64,000 nucleotides of DNA from Sphingomonas phyllosphaerae. Lineage in GTDB: Bacteria > Pseudomonadota > Alphaproteobacteria > Sphingomonadales > Sphingomonadaceae. Positions 25,363-34,662 of the stretch are shown in pieces. The stretch's first letter is position 1; each line of letters opens with the position of its first letter. The notes beneath the pieces are model-generated. The model searched no databases and was not told the DNA's origin. It saw only the letters and a program-made list of their open reading frames with translations. Position numbers and translations under genes: made by a program. The DNA is taken from positions 875,001 to 939,000 of the forward strand of contig JAQIJC010000001.1 in NCBI GenBank assembly GCA_036946405.1. Reading direction: 5' to 3'.

Positions 25363-27180
25363 ATGCCACCCGACAGATCGACCCCCTCCGCCGCCGAGCG
25401 CCCGCTGCTGCCGACGCTCCGCCGCTTCCTGCCCGACCTCTGGCCCGCCGACGCGCCGGGGATGAAGCTGCGCGTGGTTGGCGCGATGCTGCTGGTCGTG
25501 CTGTCGAAGCTGGTGCAGGTCTATGGCGCGCCGTTCGCGTTGCAGGGGGCGGTCGACGGCATGGCGGTGCCGACCACGCCGCTGTCGCTGGTCGTGTTGT
25601 TGGTGGTCGGCTATGCCGCGGCGCGCTTCGGCACGACGCTGTTCGACAATCTGCGCAACACCGTGTTCGAGCGGGTGGGGCAGGAGGCGACCCGCCGGCT
25701 GGCGGCGCGCGTCTTCCGCCACCTCCACCAGCTCTCGCTGCGTTTCCACCTCGAACGCCGCACCGGCGCGGTCACCAAGGTGGTCGAGCGCGGCACCAAG
25801 AGCATCGACACGATGCTCTACTTCCTGCTGTTCAACATCGCGCCGACCGTGCTCGAACTGACCTTGGTGCTCGGCATCTTCTGGGTGAAATTCGGCTGGC
25901 AACTGGTCGCCGGCACCGTCGCGATGGTCGCGCTGTACATCTGGTTCACGCGCATCGTCACCGACTGGCGCTCGGCCCTGCGCGAGCGGATGAACGACCT
26001 AGACACCGGCGCGGTCGCGCATGCGGTCGACTCGCTGCTCAACTTCGAGACCGTCAAATATTTCGGCGCCGAGGAGCGTGAGGCGCAGCGCTACGACCGC
26101 GCGATGCGCGCCTATGCCGATGCCGCGGTGGTCAGCGAGAACAGCCTTGCGTGGCTCAACATCGGGCAGGCGGCGATCACCAATGCGATGCTCGGCGGCG
26201 GGATGGCGTGGGTCGCCTATGGCTGGAGCCAGGGACGCTTCACCGCGGGCGAGGTGGTGCTGGTCTCGACCCTGCTCTCGCAGCTGTTCCGGCCGCTCGA
26301 CCTGCTCGGGATGGTCTATCGCACGATCCGGCAGGGCGCGATCGACATGGGCGCGATGTTCGACCTGATCGATACGCCGTCGGAGGTGGTCGACGCGCCC
26401 GGCGCGTCGGCGCTGCTGGTGTCGCGCGGCGCGGTTCGGTTCGAGAACGTCATGTTCGGCTATGACGCCGGGATGCCGATCCTCAAGGGCATCGACCTCG
26501 ACGTGCCGGCGGGCACCACCTGCGCGGTCGTCGGGCCGTCGGGCGCGGGCAAGTCGACGCTCGCGCGGCTGATGTACCGCTTCTACGATGTCAGCGGCGG
26601 GCGGATCACGATCGACGGACAGGACATCGCGAAGGTCACGCAGCCGTCGTTGCGCGCCGCGATCGGGATCGTTCCGCAGGACACGGTGCTGTTCAACGAC
26701 ACGATCGGCTACAACATCGCTTATGGTCGCGCCGACGCCGACCAGGCCGCGATCGAGCAGGCGGCACGCGGCGCGGCGATCGCCGGCTTCATCGAGCGCC
26801 AACCCGACGGCTATGCCACCCGCGTCGGCGAGCGCGGGCTCAAGCTGTCGGGGGGCGAGAAGCAGCGCGTCGCGATCGCGCGGACGTTGCTCAAGGACCC
26901 GCCGATCCTGATCCTCGACGAGGCGACCAGCGCGCTCGACAGCCGCACGGAAGCCGAGATCATGGAGACGCTGGAGGCGATCGAGCGCGGCCGCACCACG
27001 ATCGTGATCGCGCACCGGCTCTCGACGATCGTCCATGCCGACCAGATCGTCGTGCTGGAGGCCGGCCGCGTCGTCGAGCGCGGCACCCACGCCGCGCTGC
27101 TGGCGCAGGGCGGGCTTTATGCGGAGATGTGGGCGCGGCAGGCGCAGGAGCAGGAAGAGGAAGCGCTGGCGGTGGAGTGA
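25363..27180 (+). CDS. ABC exporter of the Atm1/ABCB7 type
   Basis: 605 residues from ATG 25363. A fused half-transporter: six membrane helices in about 35-320 (MKLRVVGAMLLVVLSKLVQVYGAPFALQGAVDG..., RTGAVTKVVERGTKSIDTMLYF, FNFETVKYFGAEEREAQRYD-type segment LNFETVKYFGAEER) and a C-terminal ATPase with Walker A GPSGAGKST near 391, the LSGGEKQRVAIA signature near 496 and Walker B ILILDEATSALD near 515. NFETVKYFG is characteristic of Atm1/ABCB7 proteins, which export glutathione-linked sulfur compounds or metal conjugates. No clear Shine-Dalgarno sequence precedes ATG; homology starts in the PLLPTLRRFLPDLWP segment. Confidence 0.92.
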   Translation: MPPDRSTPSAAERPLLPTLRRFLPDLWPADAPGMKLRVVGAMLLVVLSKLVQVYGAPFALQGAVDGMAVPTTPLSLVVLLVVGYAAARFGTTLFDNLRNTVFERVGQEATRRLAARVFRHLHQLSLRFHLERRTGAVTKVVERGTKSIDTMLYFLLFNIAPTVLELTLVLGIFWVKFGWQLVAGTVAMVALYIWFTRIVTDWRSALRERMNDLDTGAVAHAVDSLLNFETVKYFGAEEREAQRYDRAMRAYADAAVVSENSLAWLNIGQAAITNAMLGGGMAWVAYGWSQGRFTAGEVVLVSTLLSQLFRPLDLLGMVYRTIRQGAIDMGAMFDLIDTPSEVVDAPGASALLVSRGAVRFENVMFGYDAGMPILKGIDLDVPAGTTCAVVGPSGAGKSTLARLMYRFYDVSGGRITIDGQDIAKVTQPSLRAAIGIVPQDTVLFNDTIGYNIAYGRADADQAAIEQAARGAAIAGFIERQPDGYATRVGERGLKLSGGEKQRVAIARTLLKDPPILILDEATSALDSRTEAEIMETLEAIERGRTTIVIAHRLSTIVHADQIVVLEAGRVVERGTHAALLAQGGLYAEMWARQAQEQEEEALAVE

Positions 27181-27190
27181 TGGTCCCCGC

Positions 27191-27271
27191 CGTCATCCCG
27201 GGCTTGACCCGGGATCCCGCTTTCCCTGCCGTTGCCAAGAAGCGGGGCCCCGGATCAAGTCCGGGGCGACG
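27191..27271. repeat. Repeat family B, full copy
   Basis: CGTCATCCCGGGCTTGACCC left arm and CCGGATCAAGTCCGGGGCGACG right arm around AAGAAGCGG, between the convergent exporter and phospholipase-D genes. Confidence 0.8.
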
Positions 27272-27291
27272 AAAGCGCAGGGATTACGCCG

Positions 27292-28488
27292 CTATTCGTC
27301 GATCCCGAAGTTCAGCCCGCGCGAGATCGCCGGATCGGCGACCGCGGTCAGCAGATACGCCACGAACTGCTTGCTCCGCTGCCACCAGCCGGTCGCCTTG
27401 CGATAGGCATCGACCGTCACCTCGTTCGACTGCGCGATCTCGCCGTCGACATAGCCGCGGACATGTTCGGCGAACGCCGCATCCTCGATCCGCAGCATCA
27501 GCTCGAGATTGATGAACAGGCTGCGCATGTCGAAATTCGCGCTGCCGATCCACGTCGCGTCATCGACCACGTACAGCTTGGTGTGCAGCTTGGTCGCGGC
27601 ATATTCCCAGATCCGCACGCCCTTGCGGAGCAACCCGGCGTAGGTGAACCGCGACGCCGCGATCGTGACATTGTTGTCGGAACGCGAGGCGGTGACGACG
27701 CGCACCGTCGCCGCGCGCTTGCCTGCGCGATCGAGCCGCCGCAGCACGGTCGGGCTCGGGGTGAAATACCCCGCGATGATGTCGATCCGTCTGGCGTGGC
27801 GCATGTCGGCGCGGATCGCACGCGCCCAGGGCGAGAGATGCCGCGTCGGCCCGCCGATCAGCCAACGCAACCGCCCCTCGCGCTCGCTCCATTGCGCCAG
27901 TGCCTTGTTGAGCCGCCGGATCTTGCCGCCGCTGTGGATGCCCTCCTCCAACGCGTCGAAATAGCCCGCCATCCGCGCCGCCGCCGGTCCCTCGACCAGC
28001 AACCCGAGGTCGCGCCACGCCTGCTCCTTGGGCGTGCCGAAATAATCGTCCTCGATGTTGAAGCCGCCGATGATGATCCTCGCCGCATCCTCGGCATCGG
28101 CGAGCGCCAGCTTCTGGTGGTTGCGCAGAAGGTAGCGCCGCCCGACGCGCGGCGAGAAGCGGCACACCGACACGCCCGCGTCGCGCAGCGGATCGAAGAA
28201 GTCGTCGCCCTCGCTCCCGAAGCCGTCGACGATCAGCTTGACCGCGACCCCACGCTGCGCCGCCGCGATCAGCGCGGCGTTGACGCGCCGCCCGGTCGTG
28301 TCGTCGGCATAGATGTAATAAAGGATGCGCAGCGAGCGTCGCGCGCCATCGATCAACGCCAGCACCGCCTCGAGTCGCCGCGGCCCGGTGTCGAGCAAGG
28401 TCAGCCGGTTGCCGTCGACGGTGAACACGGGTTGCGGGGCGGCGTCCTCCATGGCCCCGCAGATGGCGTCTGCGCCGCCGCCGGGCAA
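27292..28488 (-). CDS. Phospholipase D-like / cardiolipin synthase-family protein
   Basis: 398 residues from TTG 28488. Two HKD motifs are intact: NHQKLALADAEDA followed by IIIGGFNIEDDYFG near 123-145, and LHTKLYVVDDATWIGSANFDMRS near 302-324. This is the architecture of ClsB/C-like cardiolipin synthases without membrane helices; it most likely forms cardiolipin from phosphatidylglycerol or another phospholipid. TTG is preferred because AAGGAAAGG lies 6 bp upstream; ATG 28452 (MEDAAPQPVFTVDGN) has no convincing site but would also keep the whole domain. It is divergent from rpoZ with 81 bp between them. Confidence 0.88.
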   Translation of the reverse strand: MPGGGADAICGAMEDAAPQPVFTVDGNRLTLLDTGPRRLEAVLALIDGARRSLRILYYIYADDTTGRRVNAALIAAAQRGVAVKLIVDGFGSEGDDFFDPLRDAGVSVCRFSPRVGRRYLLRNHQKLALADAEDAARIIIGGFNIEDDYFGTPKEQAWRDLGLLVEGPAAARMAGYFDALEEGIHSGGKIRRLNKALAQWSEREGRLRWLIGGPTRHLSPWARAIRADMRHARRIDIIAGYFTPSPTVLRRLDRAGKRAATVRVVTASRSDNNVTIAASRFTYAGLLRKGVRIWEYAATKLHTKLYVVDDATWIGSANFDMRSLFINLELMLRIEDAAFAEHVRGYVDGEIAQSNEVTVDAYRKATGWWQRSKQFVAYLLTAVADPAISRGLNFGIDE

Positions 28489-28569
28489 GCGCAGCCTTTC
28501 CTTGACGAATGACGGTCCGGCGCGTACCTGCTCCAGCTTCCCTGAGTTTACCGTTTAGAGGATACGCGG

Positions 28570-28914
28570 ATGGCGCGCGTCACTGTCGAGGATTGCGTCG
28601 ACAAGATCCCGAACCGTTTCGATCTGGTCCTGCTTGCCGCCCAGCGCGCGCGGCAGGTGTCGGGCGGAGCCGAACTGACGATCGATCGCGATCGTGACAA
28701 GAACCCGGTGGTTGCGCTGCGCGAGATCGCCGAGGAAACCGTGCGGCCGAAGGACCTGCATGAGTCGGTGGTGCAGAGCCTCCAGCGCGTCCAGATCGAC
28801 GACGAGGAAGAGGCCGACGCGATCGGCAGCCTCGCTGCGTCGGCCGAGGCGCTGCGCCTCACCGCGGTCGCCCCGCCGCGCAACCAGAACCTCGGCGCCG
28901 ATTACGACGGCTGA
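28570..28914 (+). CDS. rpoZ: DNA-directed RNA polymerase omega subunit
   Basis: 114 residues, [36 protein letters not shown]..., the standard omega core that chaperones beta-prime, followed by an acidic tail (DDEEEAD near 77-83) typical of alphaproteobacteria. In many relatives rpoZ is next to rsh; here the Rsh gene is 8.5 kb away. GAGGATACGCGG precedes the ATG. A strong terminator follows. Confidence 0.96.
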   Translation: MARVTVEDCVDKIPNRFDLVLLAAQRARQVSGGAELTIDRDRDKNPVVALREIAEETVRPKDLHESVVQSLQRVQIDDEEEADAIGSLAASAEALRLTAVAPPRNQNLGADYDG

Positions 28915-28936
28915 TCCCGTCGCTTCGGTGTGGATG

Positions 28937-28975
28937 AAAAAGGCTGGCCGCTCGGTGGAGCGGCCGGCCTTTTTC
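28937..28975. terminator. Rho-independent terminator of rpoZ, bidirectional shape
   Basis: AAAAAGGCTGGCCGCTC, short loop, GAGCGGCCGGCCTTTTT. The stem is about 15 bp with one G-T pair and T and A runs on both sides, so it may also end the convergent aminotransferase transcript. Confidence 0.9.
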
Positions 28976-28991
28976 TTGTTCGTACTACTTA

Positions 28992-29080
28992 CGTCATCCC
29001 GGACTTGATCCGGGATCTCGCTTCTTCTTGTTTCGCGCGCCACGAAGAAGCGGGGCCCCGGATCAAGTCCGGGGCGACGG
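28992..29080. repeat. Repeat family B, full copy
   Basis: CGTCATCCCGGACTTGATCC left arm, GGATCAAGTCCGGGGCGACG right arm, centre with AAGAAGCGGGGCCC. It lies directly after the rpoZ terminator. Confidence 0.82.
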
Positions 29081-29109
29081 CGTGGCGGGGAGCAGGTCGC
29101 CCCCTCAAC

Positions 29110-30318
29110 TCACCCCGCGACCTTCCCCGGCGTATTCACCCCCATGCTCTGGAGATAGCGCTTCACGTTGCGCGCCGCCTGTCGCAGCCGCTGCTCGTTC
29201 TCGACCATCGCGATCCGCACGAAGCCCTCGCCGTTTTCGCCGTATCCGACCCCCGGCGCGACCGCGACCTTGGCGTGGGTCAGCAACTGCTTCGAAAATT
29301 CGAGCGATCCCAGATGCTTCAACGCCGGCGGCAGCGGTGCCCAGGCGAACATGCTCGCCGGCGGGGCGGGGATGTCCCACCCGGCGCGCCCGAAGCTTTC
29401 GACCAGCACGTCGCGGCGCTTGTGATAGAGCTGGCGGTTCTTTTCGACGATGTCCTGCGGCCCGTTGAGCGCCGCGCACGCCGCCGCCTGCACCGGCGTG
29501 AACGCGCCGTAATCGAGGTACGATTTCACGCGCGTCATCGCCGCGATCAGCTTCTTGTTGCCGACCGCGAAGCCGATCCGCCACCCGGCCATCGAATAGG
29601 TCTTCGACAGGCTGGTGAATTCGATCGCGACGTCCTTCGCGCCCGGCACCTGCAGGATCGAGACGGTCGGCTTGCCGTCGAAATACAGCTCCGAATAGGC
29701 GAGGTCGGACAGGATCCACACCTCGTTCTCGCGCGCCCACGCCACCAGCCGCTCGTAGAAGGCGAGGTCGACCGTCTCGGCGGTCGGGTTCGACGGATAA
29801 TTGACGACCAACACGCTCGGGCGCGGGATCGTGAACTCCATCGCGCGCTGCAGGCTTTCGAAATATTGTTCGTCGGGCGTGGTCGGCACCGCGCGGATCG
29901 TCGCGCCGGCGATGATGAAGCCGAAGGTGTGGATCGGATAGCTCGGGTTGGGCGCGAGCACCACGTCGCCTGGTGCGGTGATCGCGGTGGCGAGGCTCGC
30001 CAGCCCCTCCTTCGACCCCATCGTCACGACCACCTCGGTTTCGGGATCGATATCGACACCGAAGCGGCGGCCATAATAATTGGCCTGCGCACGCCGCAGC
30101 CCGGGAATGCCGCGCGACTGCGAGTAGCCGTGCGCCGACGGCTTTTGCGCCACCTCGATCAGCTTGGCGATGACATGGTCTGGCGGTGGCAGATCGGGGT
30201 TGCCCATGCCGAGATCGATGATGTCCTCGCCACCCGCACGCGCCTGCGCCCGCATCGCATTGACCTCGGCGATGACATAGGGCGGCAGGCGCTTCATGCG
30301 GTAGAATTCGTCGGACAC
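29110..30318 (-). CDS. Class I/II PLP aminotransferase (AlaC / LL-DAP aminotransferase-like)
   Basis: 402 residues from GTG 30318 (M/VSDEFYRMKRLPPYVIAEV), with AAAGGAG 10 bp upstream. Fold-type I aminotransferase: DIIDLGMGNPDLPPP near 32, VVVTMGSKEGLASLA near 98, VVNYPSNPTAE near 167 with the PLP-ring Asn, DLAYSELYFDG near 205, and the Schiff-base lysine in SLSKTYSMAGWRIGF near 239. The sequence is closest to the AlaC/YfbQ-like group often annotated as LL-diaminopimelate or alanine-synthesising aminotransferase, so it may make alanine from pyruvate; substrate is not certain. It is divergent from phaC across a 135-bp gap. Confidence 0.88.
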   Translation of the reverse strand: MSDEFYRMKRLPPYVIAEVNAMRAQARAGGEDIIDLGMGNPDLPPPDHVIAKLIEVAQKPSAHGYSQSRGIPGLRRAQANYYGRRFGVDIDPETEVVVTMGSKEGLASLATAITAPGDVVLAPNPSYPIHTFGFIIAGATIRAVPTTPDEQYFESLQRAMEFTIPRPSVLVVNYPSNPTAETVDLAFYERLVAWARENEVWILSDLAYSELYFDGKPTVSILQVPGAKDVAIEFTSLSKTYSMAGWRIGFAVGNKKLIAAMTRVKSYLDYGAFTPVQAAACAALNGPQDIVEKNRQLYHKRRDVLVESFGRAGWDIPAPPASMFAWAPLPPALKHLGSLEFSKQLLTHAKVAVAPGVGYGENGEGFVRIAMVENEQRLRQAARNVKRYLQSMGVNTPGKVAG

Positions 30319-30453
30319 GGGGCTGATACTCCTTTGCGCCGCCGGCTATACAGCCATTCGCGTGCGGCGGGCACCCCGCGCAGCAAAAAGCCGTGGACCT
30401 GACTTCGCGCTGCAACGTCGTTACGTTACGGCAGCCGAGAGAGAGGATTTCGC

Positions 30454-32148
30454 GTGACCGAGCCCAACGCCCCATCGAACGCCGCGCTGCCCGATCTCGC
30501 CGATCTTCAGCACTGGACATGGCTGATGGGTCGCGCGCAGCAGTTGATGCTGGAGGCCGGCGTCCCGCTCGCGCCGCCCGAGAGCGTCGCGGAGCAGACG
30601 CGCGATTTTTGGACCGACTATCTCGCGCTGTGGCAGCGCTTCACCGCCCCCGCCGCGCCCGAGGCGGAGCGGCCGAAGGAGAAGGACCGCCGCTTCGCCA
30701 ACCCGGCGTGGCGCAGCAACCCGGCGTTCGACTGGATGCGGCAGAGCTATGCGCTGATCGCCGATCACATGCTGCGCGGGGTCGATGCGCTGGAAGGGGT
30801 CGACGAGCGGACGCGCGCGCAGCTGAAGTTCGCCACATCGGGCTTCGTCGATGCGATGAGCCCGTCGAACTTCGCGGTGACCAACCCGGAAGTCATCGAG
30901 AAGACGATCGAGACGCGCGGGCAGAATCTGCTCACCGGGCTCACCAACATGCTGTCGGATATCGGACGCGGGCAGCTGACGCATACCGACGGCACCGCCT
31001 TCGAGGTCGGGCGCAATCTCGCCGCGACGCCGGGCAAGGTCGTCAAGCGCACCGACCTCTACGAACTGATCCAATATGCCCCGACCACCGACACGGTGCT
31101 GGCGACGCCGCTGCTGATCTTCCCGCCGTGGATCAACCGCTTCTACATCCTCGACCTGACGCCGGAGAAGAGCTTCATCCGCTGGGCGGTGGCGCAGGGC
31201 ATCACCGTGTTCATGGTGTCGTGGAAGTCGGCGGATGCCTCGATGGCCGAGGTGATCTGGGACGATTACGTCGCCGCGCAGGTCGACGCGATCGACACCG
31301 TCCGCGATCTGCTGGACGTGCCGACGGTGCATACGGTCGGTTATTGCGTCGCGGGGACGACGCTGGCCGCGACGCTGGCGTGGCTTGCGGCGCAGGAGCA
31401 GACCGACAAGGTGGCGAGCGCGACCTTCCTCACCGCGCAGGTCGATTTCTCCCGCGCGGGCGAACTGCTCCACTTCGTCGACGACGAACAGCTCAAGGTG
31501 ATCGCGACGCTCAGCCCACAGGGCTTCCTCGACGGCCGCTATCTCGCCGCGACCTTCAACCTGCTGCGCGGGCGCGACCTGATCTGGAACTACGTCACCA
31601 ACAACTATCTGCTCGGCAAGGATTATGCGCCGTTCGACCTGCTGCACTGGAACGGCGACGTCACTAACCTGCCTGCCAAATGGCATCTCGCCTATCTGAC
31701 CGACCTCTACCGCGACAACCTGCTGGTCCAGCCCGGCGCGATGAGCGTCGGCGGCGTGCCGCTCGATCTGACGAAGGTCGAGACGCCCGCCTATGTGCAG
31801 GCCGGGCGCGAGGATCATATCGCGCCGGCCGAAAGCGTCTGGAAGCTGACCGAGCATCTGCGCGGACCGTTGCGCTTCGTGCTCGCCGGATCGGGTCATA
31901 TCGCGGGCGTCGTCAATCCGCCGGCTGCGGGCAAGTACCAGCATTGGATCAGCGACCAGCCCGCTGCCACGCTCGACGAGTTCGTCGCGATCGCGCGCGA
32001 GGTGAAGGGCAGCTGGTGGGGTGACTGGGCGACGTGGCTGCGCGACCGTGCGCCAGCAACGGTAGCGGCGGATGGTGCGCGGGTGCCCGGCGAGGGCGAA
32101 TTGCCCGCGATCGAGGAAGCGCCGGGCAGCTACGTCCGGGCACGATGA
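30454..32148 (+). CDS. phaC: Class I poly(3-hydroxyalkanoate) synthase
   Basis: 564 residues from GTG 30454 with GAGAGAGG before it. It polymerises 3-hydroxyacyl-CoA into storage polyester at the granule surface. N-terminal PhaC_N domain (about 45-215, DRRFANPAWRSNPAFDWMRQSY...), then an alpha/beta-hydrolase domain with the lipase-like box GYCVAGT and its catalytic Cys near 299, the Asp in the D-L-I-W region and the C-terminal SGHIAGVVNPPA motif with the catalytic His near 483. The length and these motifs fit class I. No phaA/phaB are nearby. The phasin gene follows after 84 bp. Confidence 0.95.
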   Translation: MTEPNAPSNAALPDLADLQHWTWLMGRAQQLMLEAGVPLAPPESVAEQTRDFWTDYLALWQRFTAPAAPEAERPKEKDRRFANPAWRSNPAFDWMRQSYALIADHMLRGVDALEGVDERTRAQLKFATSGFVDAMSPSNFAVTNPEVIEKTIETRGQNLLTGLTNMLSDIGRGQLTHTDGTAFEVGRNLAATPGKVVKRTDLYELIQYAPTTDTVLATPLLIFPPWINRFYILDLTPEKSFIRWAVAQGITVFMVSWKSADASMAEVIWDDYVAAQVDAIDTVRDLLDVPTVHTVGYCVAGTTLAATLAWLAAQEQTDKVASATFLTAQVDFSRAGELLHFVDDEQLKVIATLSPQGFLDGRYLAATFNLLRGRDLIWNYVTNNYLLGKDYAPFDLLHWNGDVTNLPAKWHLAYLTDLYRDNLLVQPGAMSVGGVPLDLTKVETPAYVQAGREDHIAPAESVWKLTEHLRGPLRFVLAGSGHIAGVVNPPAAGKYQHWISDQPAATLDEFVAIAREVKGSWWGDWATWLRDRAPATVAADGARVPGEGELPAIEEAPGSYVRAR

Positions 32149-32174
32149 GCGGCAATGCTGCACCGCACAAGAAG

Positions 32175-32202
32175 CTTGCGACTCGCATCGCACATCGCTA
32201 TT
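32175..32202 (+). promoter_or_regulatory. Possible promoter of the phasin gene
   Basis: TTGCGA, a 16-base spacer and CTATTG resemble -35/-10 elements ending about 30 bp before the phasin ATG. A TGCACCGCA sequence just upstream (32159-32167) has the TGC-N3-GCA form reported for PhaR-type granule regulators. Both are visual matches only. Confidence 0.3.
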
Positions 32203-32232
32203 GTGCGCCGCAGCAAATAACGGAGCGACACG

Positions 32233-33015
32233 ATGGTGGGCGAAACCGGCAAGGTTGAGGGCAGGAAGACGGGCGGAGCGACCAAGGGGCGTCCGCGCGT
32301 CGCTGCGAAGCCGCCGCTATCCGCCAAGCCCGTGCTGCCGCCGCTTCCCGCCGAGCCGGAGGTGCCCGCGATCCTCGCGGCGCCCCCCGCCGAGGAGCCG
32401 ACACCGGTGGTGGCGGCGGAAACGCCGGCCGCCGAGCCCGCCGCGCCGGCTCCGGTGCTCGAAGAACCCGCAACCCCAACCCAACCCGAAGCGGCTGCTC
32501 CGGCAGCGCCATTGGAAGTGAAGGACACGACCATGACCGACACCGTCACGACGTTCGCCGACAAGGCGCAGGATCAGGCAAAGGCCTTCGCCGACAAGGC
32601 GCAGGAGCAGGGCCGCGCGGCATTCGCCAACGCCGGCGAGCAGGCGCGCGTCGCGCTCGACAAGAGCCGCAAGGTCGCCGAGGATCTCGCCGAATTCGGC
32701 AAGGGCAATGTCGAGGCGCTGGTCGAATCGAGCCGCATCGCCGCGCAGGCGTTCGAGTCGTTCGGTCAGGACGCCGCCGCGTTCGCGCGCGCCCGTTATG
32801 AGAGCACCGCGCAGCTCGTCCAGACGCTCGCGTCGGTGAAGTCGCCGACCGAGGCGCTGCAACTGCAGGCCGATTACGTCCGCACCTCGTTCGATGCGCT
32901 GGTCAAGGAAGCCTCGCGTTCGACCGAAGCGACGCTGAAGCTGGCCGGCGATGTCGCCAAGCCGCTGCAGAACCGCGTGGCGGTCGCCGCCGACAAGTTC
33001 CGCACCGCCGCCTGA
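32233..33015 (+). CDS. Phasin-family protein with Ala/Pro-rich N-terminal extension
   Basis: 260 residues. Residues 1-95 are basic at first ([21 protein letters not shown]) and then Ala/Pro/Glu-rich without predicted fold. From about 100 the amphipathic phasin domain begins ([20 protein letters not shown]..., [48 protein letters not shown]). Phasins coat polyhydroxyalkanoate granules and control their number and size. An internal ATG at 32533, exactly where the domain begins, has AAGGA 7 bp upstream, so a short form of about 160 residues may also be made. GGAG lies 9 bp before the first ATG. Its position after phaC supports the role. Confidence 0.88.
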   Translation: MVGETGKVEGRKTGGATKGRPRVAAKPPLSAKPVLPPLPAEPEVPAILAAPPAEEPTPVVAAETPAAEPAAPAPVLEEPATPTQPEAAAPAAPLEVKDTTMTDTVTTFADKAQDQAKAFADKAQEQGRAAFANAGEQARVALDKSRKVAEDLAEFGKGNVEALVESSRIAAQAFESFGQDAAAFARARYESTAQLVQTLASVKSPTEALQLQADYVRTSFDALVKEASRSTEATLKLAGDVAKPLQNRVAVAADKFRTAA

Positions 33016-33037
33016 TCGCGGTCGTGCAAGCGAAAGG

Positions 33038-33068
33038 AGGCGGTCGCAGCGATGCGGCCGCCTTTTTT
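33038..33068 (+). terminator. Rho-independent terminator of the phasin gene
   Basis: AGGCGGTCGC, loop of about 6 bases, GCGGCCGCCT then TTTTT; one G-T pair in a 10-bp stem. Confidence 0.85.
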
Positions 33069-33122
33069 GCGTGTTTGCAGGCTTGCCTGTGCGCCCGCGC
33101 GTGCCATATCTGCCCCGTGTCC

Positions 33123-33476
33123 ATGCAGCAGCAGATTGTCCCGATGGCCGCGGGCCAGAGCGACGATGCCGACGGTGACGGCACCGGGATCGGCATCGCC
33201 ACGCGTACCCGCGCCCGCACCAAGAAGCCGACGCCATACCGCGTCCTCATGCTCAACGACGATTACACGCCGATGGAATTCGTCGTCCTGTGCCTTCAGC
33301 GCTTCTTCCGGATGAACATGGAAGAGGCGACGCGCGTGATGCTCCACGTCCACCAGAAGGGCGTCGGCGTCTGTGGCGTGTTCAGCTACGAGGTCGCCGA
33401 GACAAAGGTCAGCCAGGTCATGGACTTCGCGCGCCAGAACCAGCACCCGCTGCAATGCACGCTGGAGAAGGCGTGA
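33123..33476 (+). CDS. clpS: ATP-dependent Clp protease adaptor ClpS
   Basis: 117 residues from ATG 33123. ClpS binds ClpA and delivers N-end-rule substrates. After a variable tail of about 35 residues (rich in Asp/Gly, then [15 protein letters not shown]) comes the conserved core: [22 protein letters not shown] near 41-62, the [25 protein letters not shown] block near 73-97 and a C-terminal [10 protein letters not shown]. No ribosome site is evident, and a GTG 6 bp upstream or ATG 33144 are alternatives. It follows the phasin terminator closely, so it must have its own promoter. Confidence 0.93.
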   Translation: MQQQIVPMAAGQSDDADGDGTGIGIATRTRARTKKPTPYRVLMLNDDYTPMEFVVLCLQRFFRMNMEEATRVMLHVHQKGVGVCGVFSYEVAETKVSQVMDFARQNQHPLQCTLEKA

Positions 33477-33533
33477 TCACACGCTAACTACCTGACTTGC
33501 GGACGATCAAGGCGATCCGTCAGCCAAATCCAC

Positions 33534-33665
33534 CGTCGCCCCTGCGCAGGCAGGGGCCCATGTCTCTCTCCGGTGGCGGAACGCCGGACACACAGACCGC
33601 GCCGACGACGGCCCAGCACCATCAAGACGCCGGCAGACATAGGCCCTGCCTGCGCAGGGCGACGG
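33534..33665. repeat. Repeat family E, copy 2
   Basis: CGTCGCCCCTGCGCAGGCAG with GGGCCCATGTCTC on the left; ACATAGGCCCTGCCTGCGCA with GGGCGACG on the right; about 65 bp of unique sequence between. The rest of the 298-bp gap upstream of the dienelactone hydrolase gene (33666-33774) shows nothing recognisable apart from GAGAGGAAA before the ATG. Confidence 0.78.
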
Positions 33666-33774
33666 TGGCGATGGCAAACGACAGCACACCGCTGCACCCA
33701 CACCACCTTCCGCGCCCCACCGCTTACCGCTACCCTCCCACGCTAACCCCAGCGAATCGTGAGAGGAAACTGTC

Positions 33775-34662
33775 ATGGACCCCAGCCTGCGCGACCGGGC
33801 GATCGGCCTGTACGACGCCTTCACCCACGAACACCGCGACCGCCGGACGCTGCTGCGTCAGATGACCGCGCTGGTCGGGTCGGTCGCGGCCGCCGAGGCG
33901 CTGATCGGCGGGATCGCCGCGTCGCCCGCCGCCGCCGCGCTCACCGATCCCGGCGACGCGCGGCTCGTCACCCGCAAGGGCAGCTACGGCATCGGCGGCG
34001 GCGCACAGATGACCGGCTATTTCGCCGCGCCGCGCAATCCCGGCCGCGCGGTCGGCGCGGTGATGGTGATCCATGAAAATCGTGGGCTGCAACCGCATAT
34101 CGAGGATGTCGCGCGCCGCGTCGCGCTCGCCGGCTTCTTCGCGGTCGCGCCCGACTTCCTCTCCGCACAGGGCGGCACCCCCGCCGACGAGAATGCCGCG
34201 CGCGACCTGATCGGCAAGGCCGACATGGACGCGGTGCTCGCCTCAGCCGTCGCGACGGTCGGCCGGCTCGCCAGATTGTCGCACGGCACCGGCAGGGTCG
34301 GCACGGTCGGTTTCTGCTGGGGCGGGGCGCTCGTCGACCGCGTCGCGCTCGCCGCCGGGCCGGGGCTCGCCGCCGCGGTGAGCTATTACGGCCCAGCACC
34401 CGATCCGGCCGAGGCACCCAAGCTCAACGTTCCGCTAATGCTCCACTACGCCGGCAAGGACGCGCGGGTCGCGCAGACCGGCATGCCGTGGGTCGCCGCG
34501 CTCAAGGCCGCGGGCAAGCCGGTCGAGGCGTTCGACTATCCCGGCGTCGACCACGCCTTCAACAACGACACCTCCGCCGAGCGCTACGACAAGGCCGCCG
34601 CCGATCTCGCCTGGGGCCGGACGATCGACTTCTTTCACCGCCATCTGGATGCGCGTGCATGA
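33775..34662 (+). CDS. Dienelactone hydrolase-family protein
   Basis: 295 residues. An N-terminal region with YDAFTHEHRDRRTLLRQMTALVGSVAAAEALIGGIAASPAAAA looks like an export or tether segment (Arg pair before a hydrophobic stretch), then an alpha/beta-hydrolase with the Cys nucleophile in VGFCWGGALVD near 181, the Asp in YAGKDARV near 229 and the His in DYPGVDHAFNN near 260. This Cys-Asp-His triad and the ENRGLQPHIEDVARRVA motif mark the DLH family. Secreted DLH homologues with this start are common in proteobacteria; substrate unknown. Its stop overlaps the GST start (ATGA), so the two are translationally coupled. Confidence 0.9.
   Translation: MDPSLRDRAIGLYDAFTHEHRDRRTLLRQMTALVGSVAAAEALIGGIAASPAAAALTDPGDARLVTRKGSYGIGGGAQMTGYFAAPRNPGRAVGAVMVIHENRGLQPHIEDVARRVALAGFFAVAPDFLSAQGGTPADENAARDLIGKADMDAVLASAVATVGRLARLSHGTGRVGTVGFCWGGALVDRVALAAGPGLAAAVSYYGPAPDPAEAPKLNVPLMLHYAGKDARVAQTGMPWVAALKAAGKPVEAFDYPGVDHAFNNDTSAERYDKAAADLAWGRTIDFFHRHLDARA

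Noticed and set aside
33016..33122. Small RNA gene between the phasin and clpS
   Set aside because: The only structure is the terminator hairpin; there is no promoter-like sequence or second stem.
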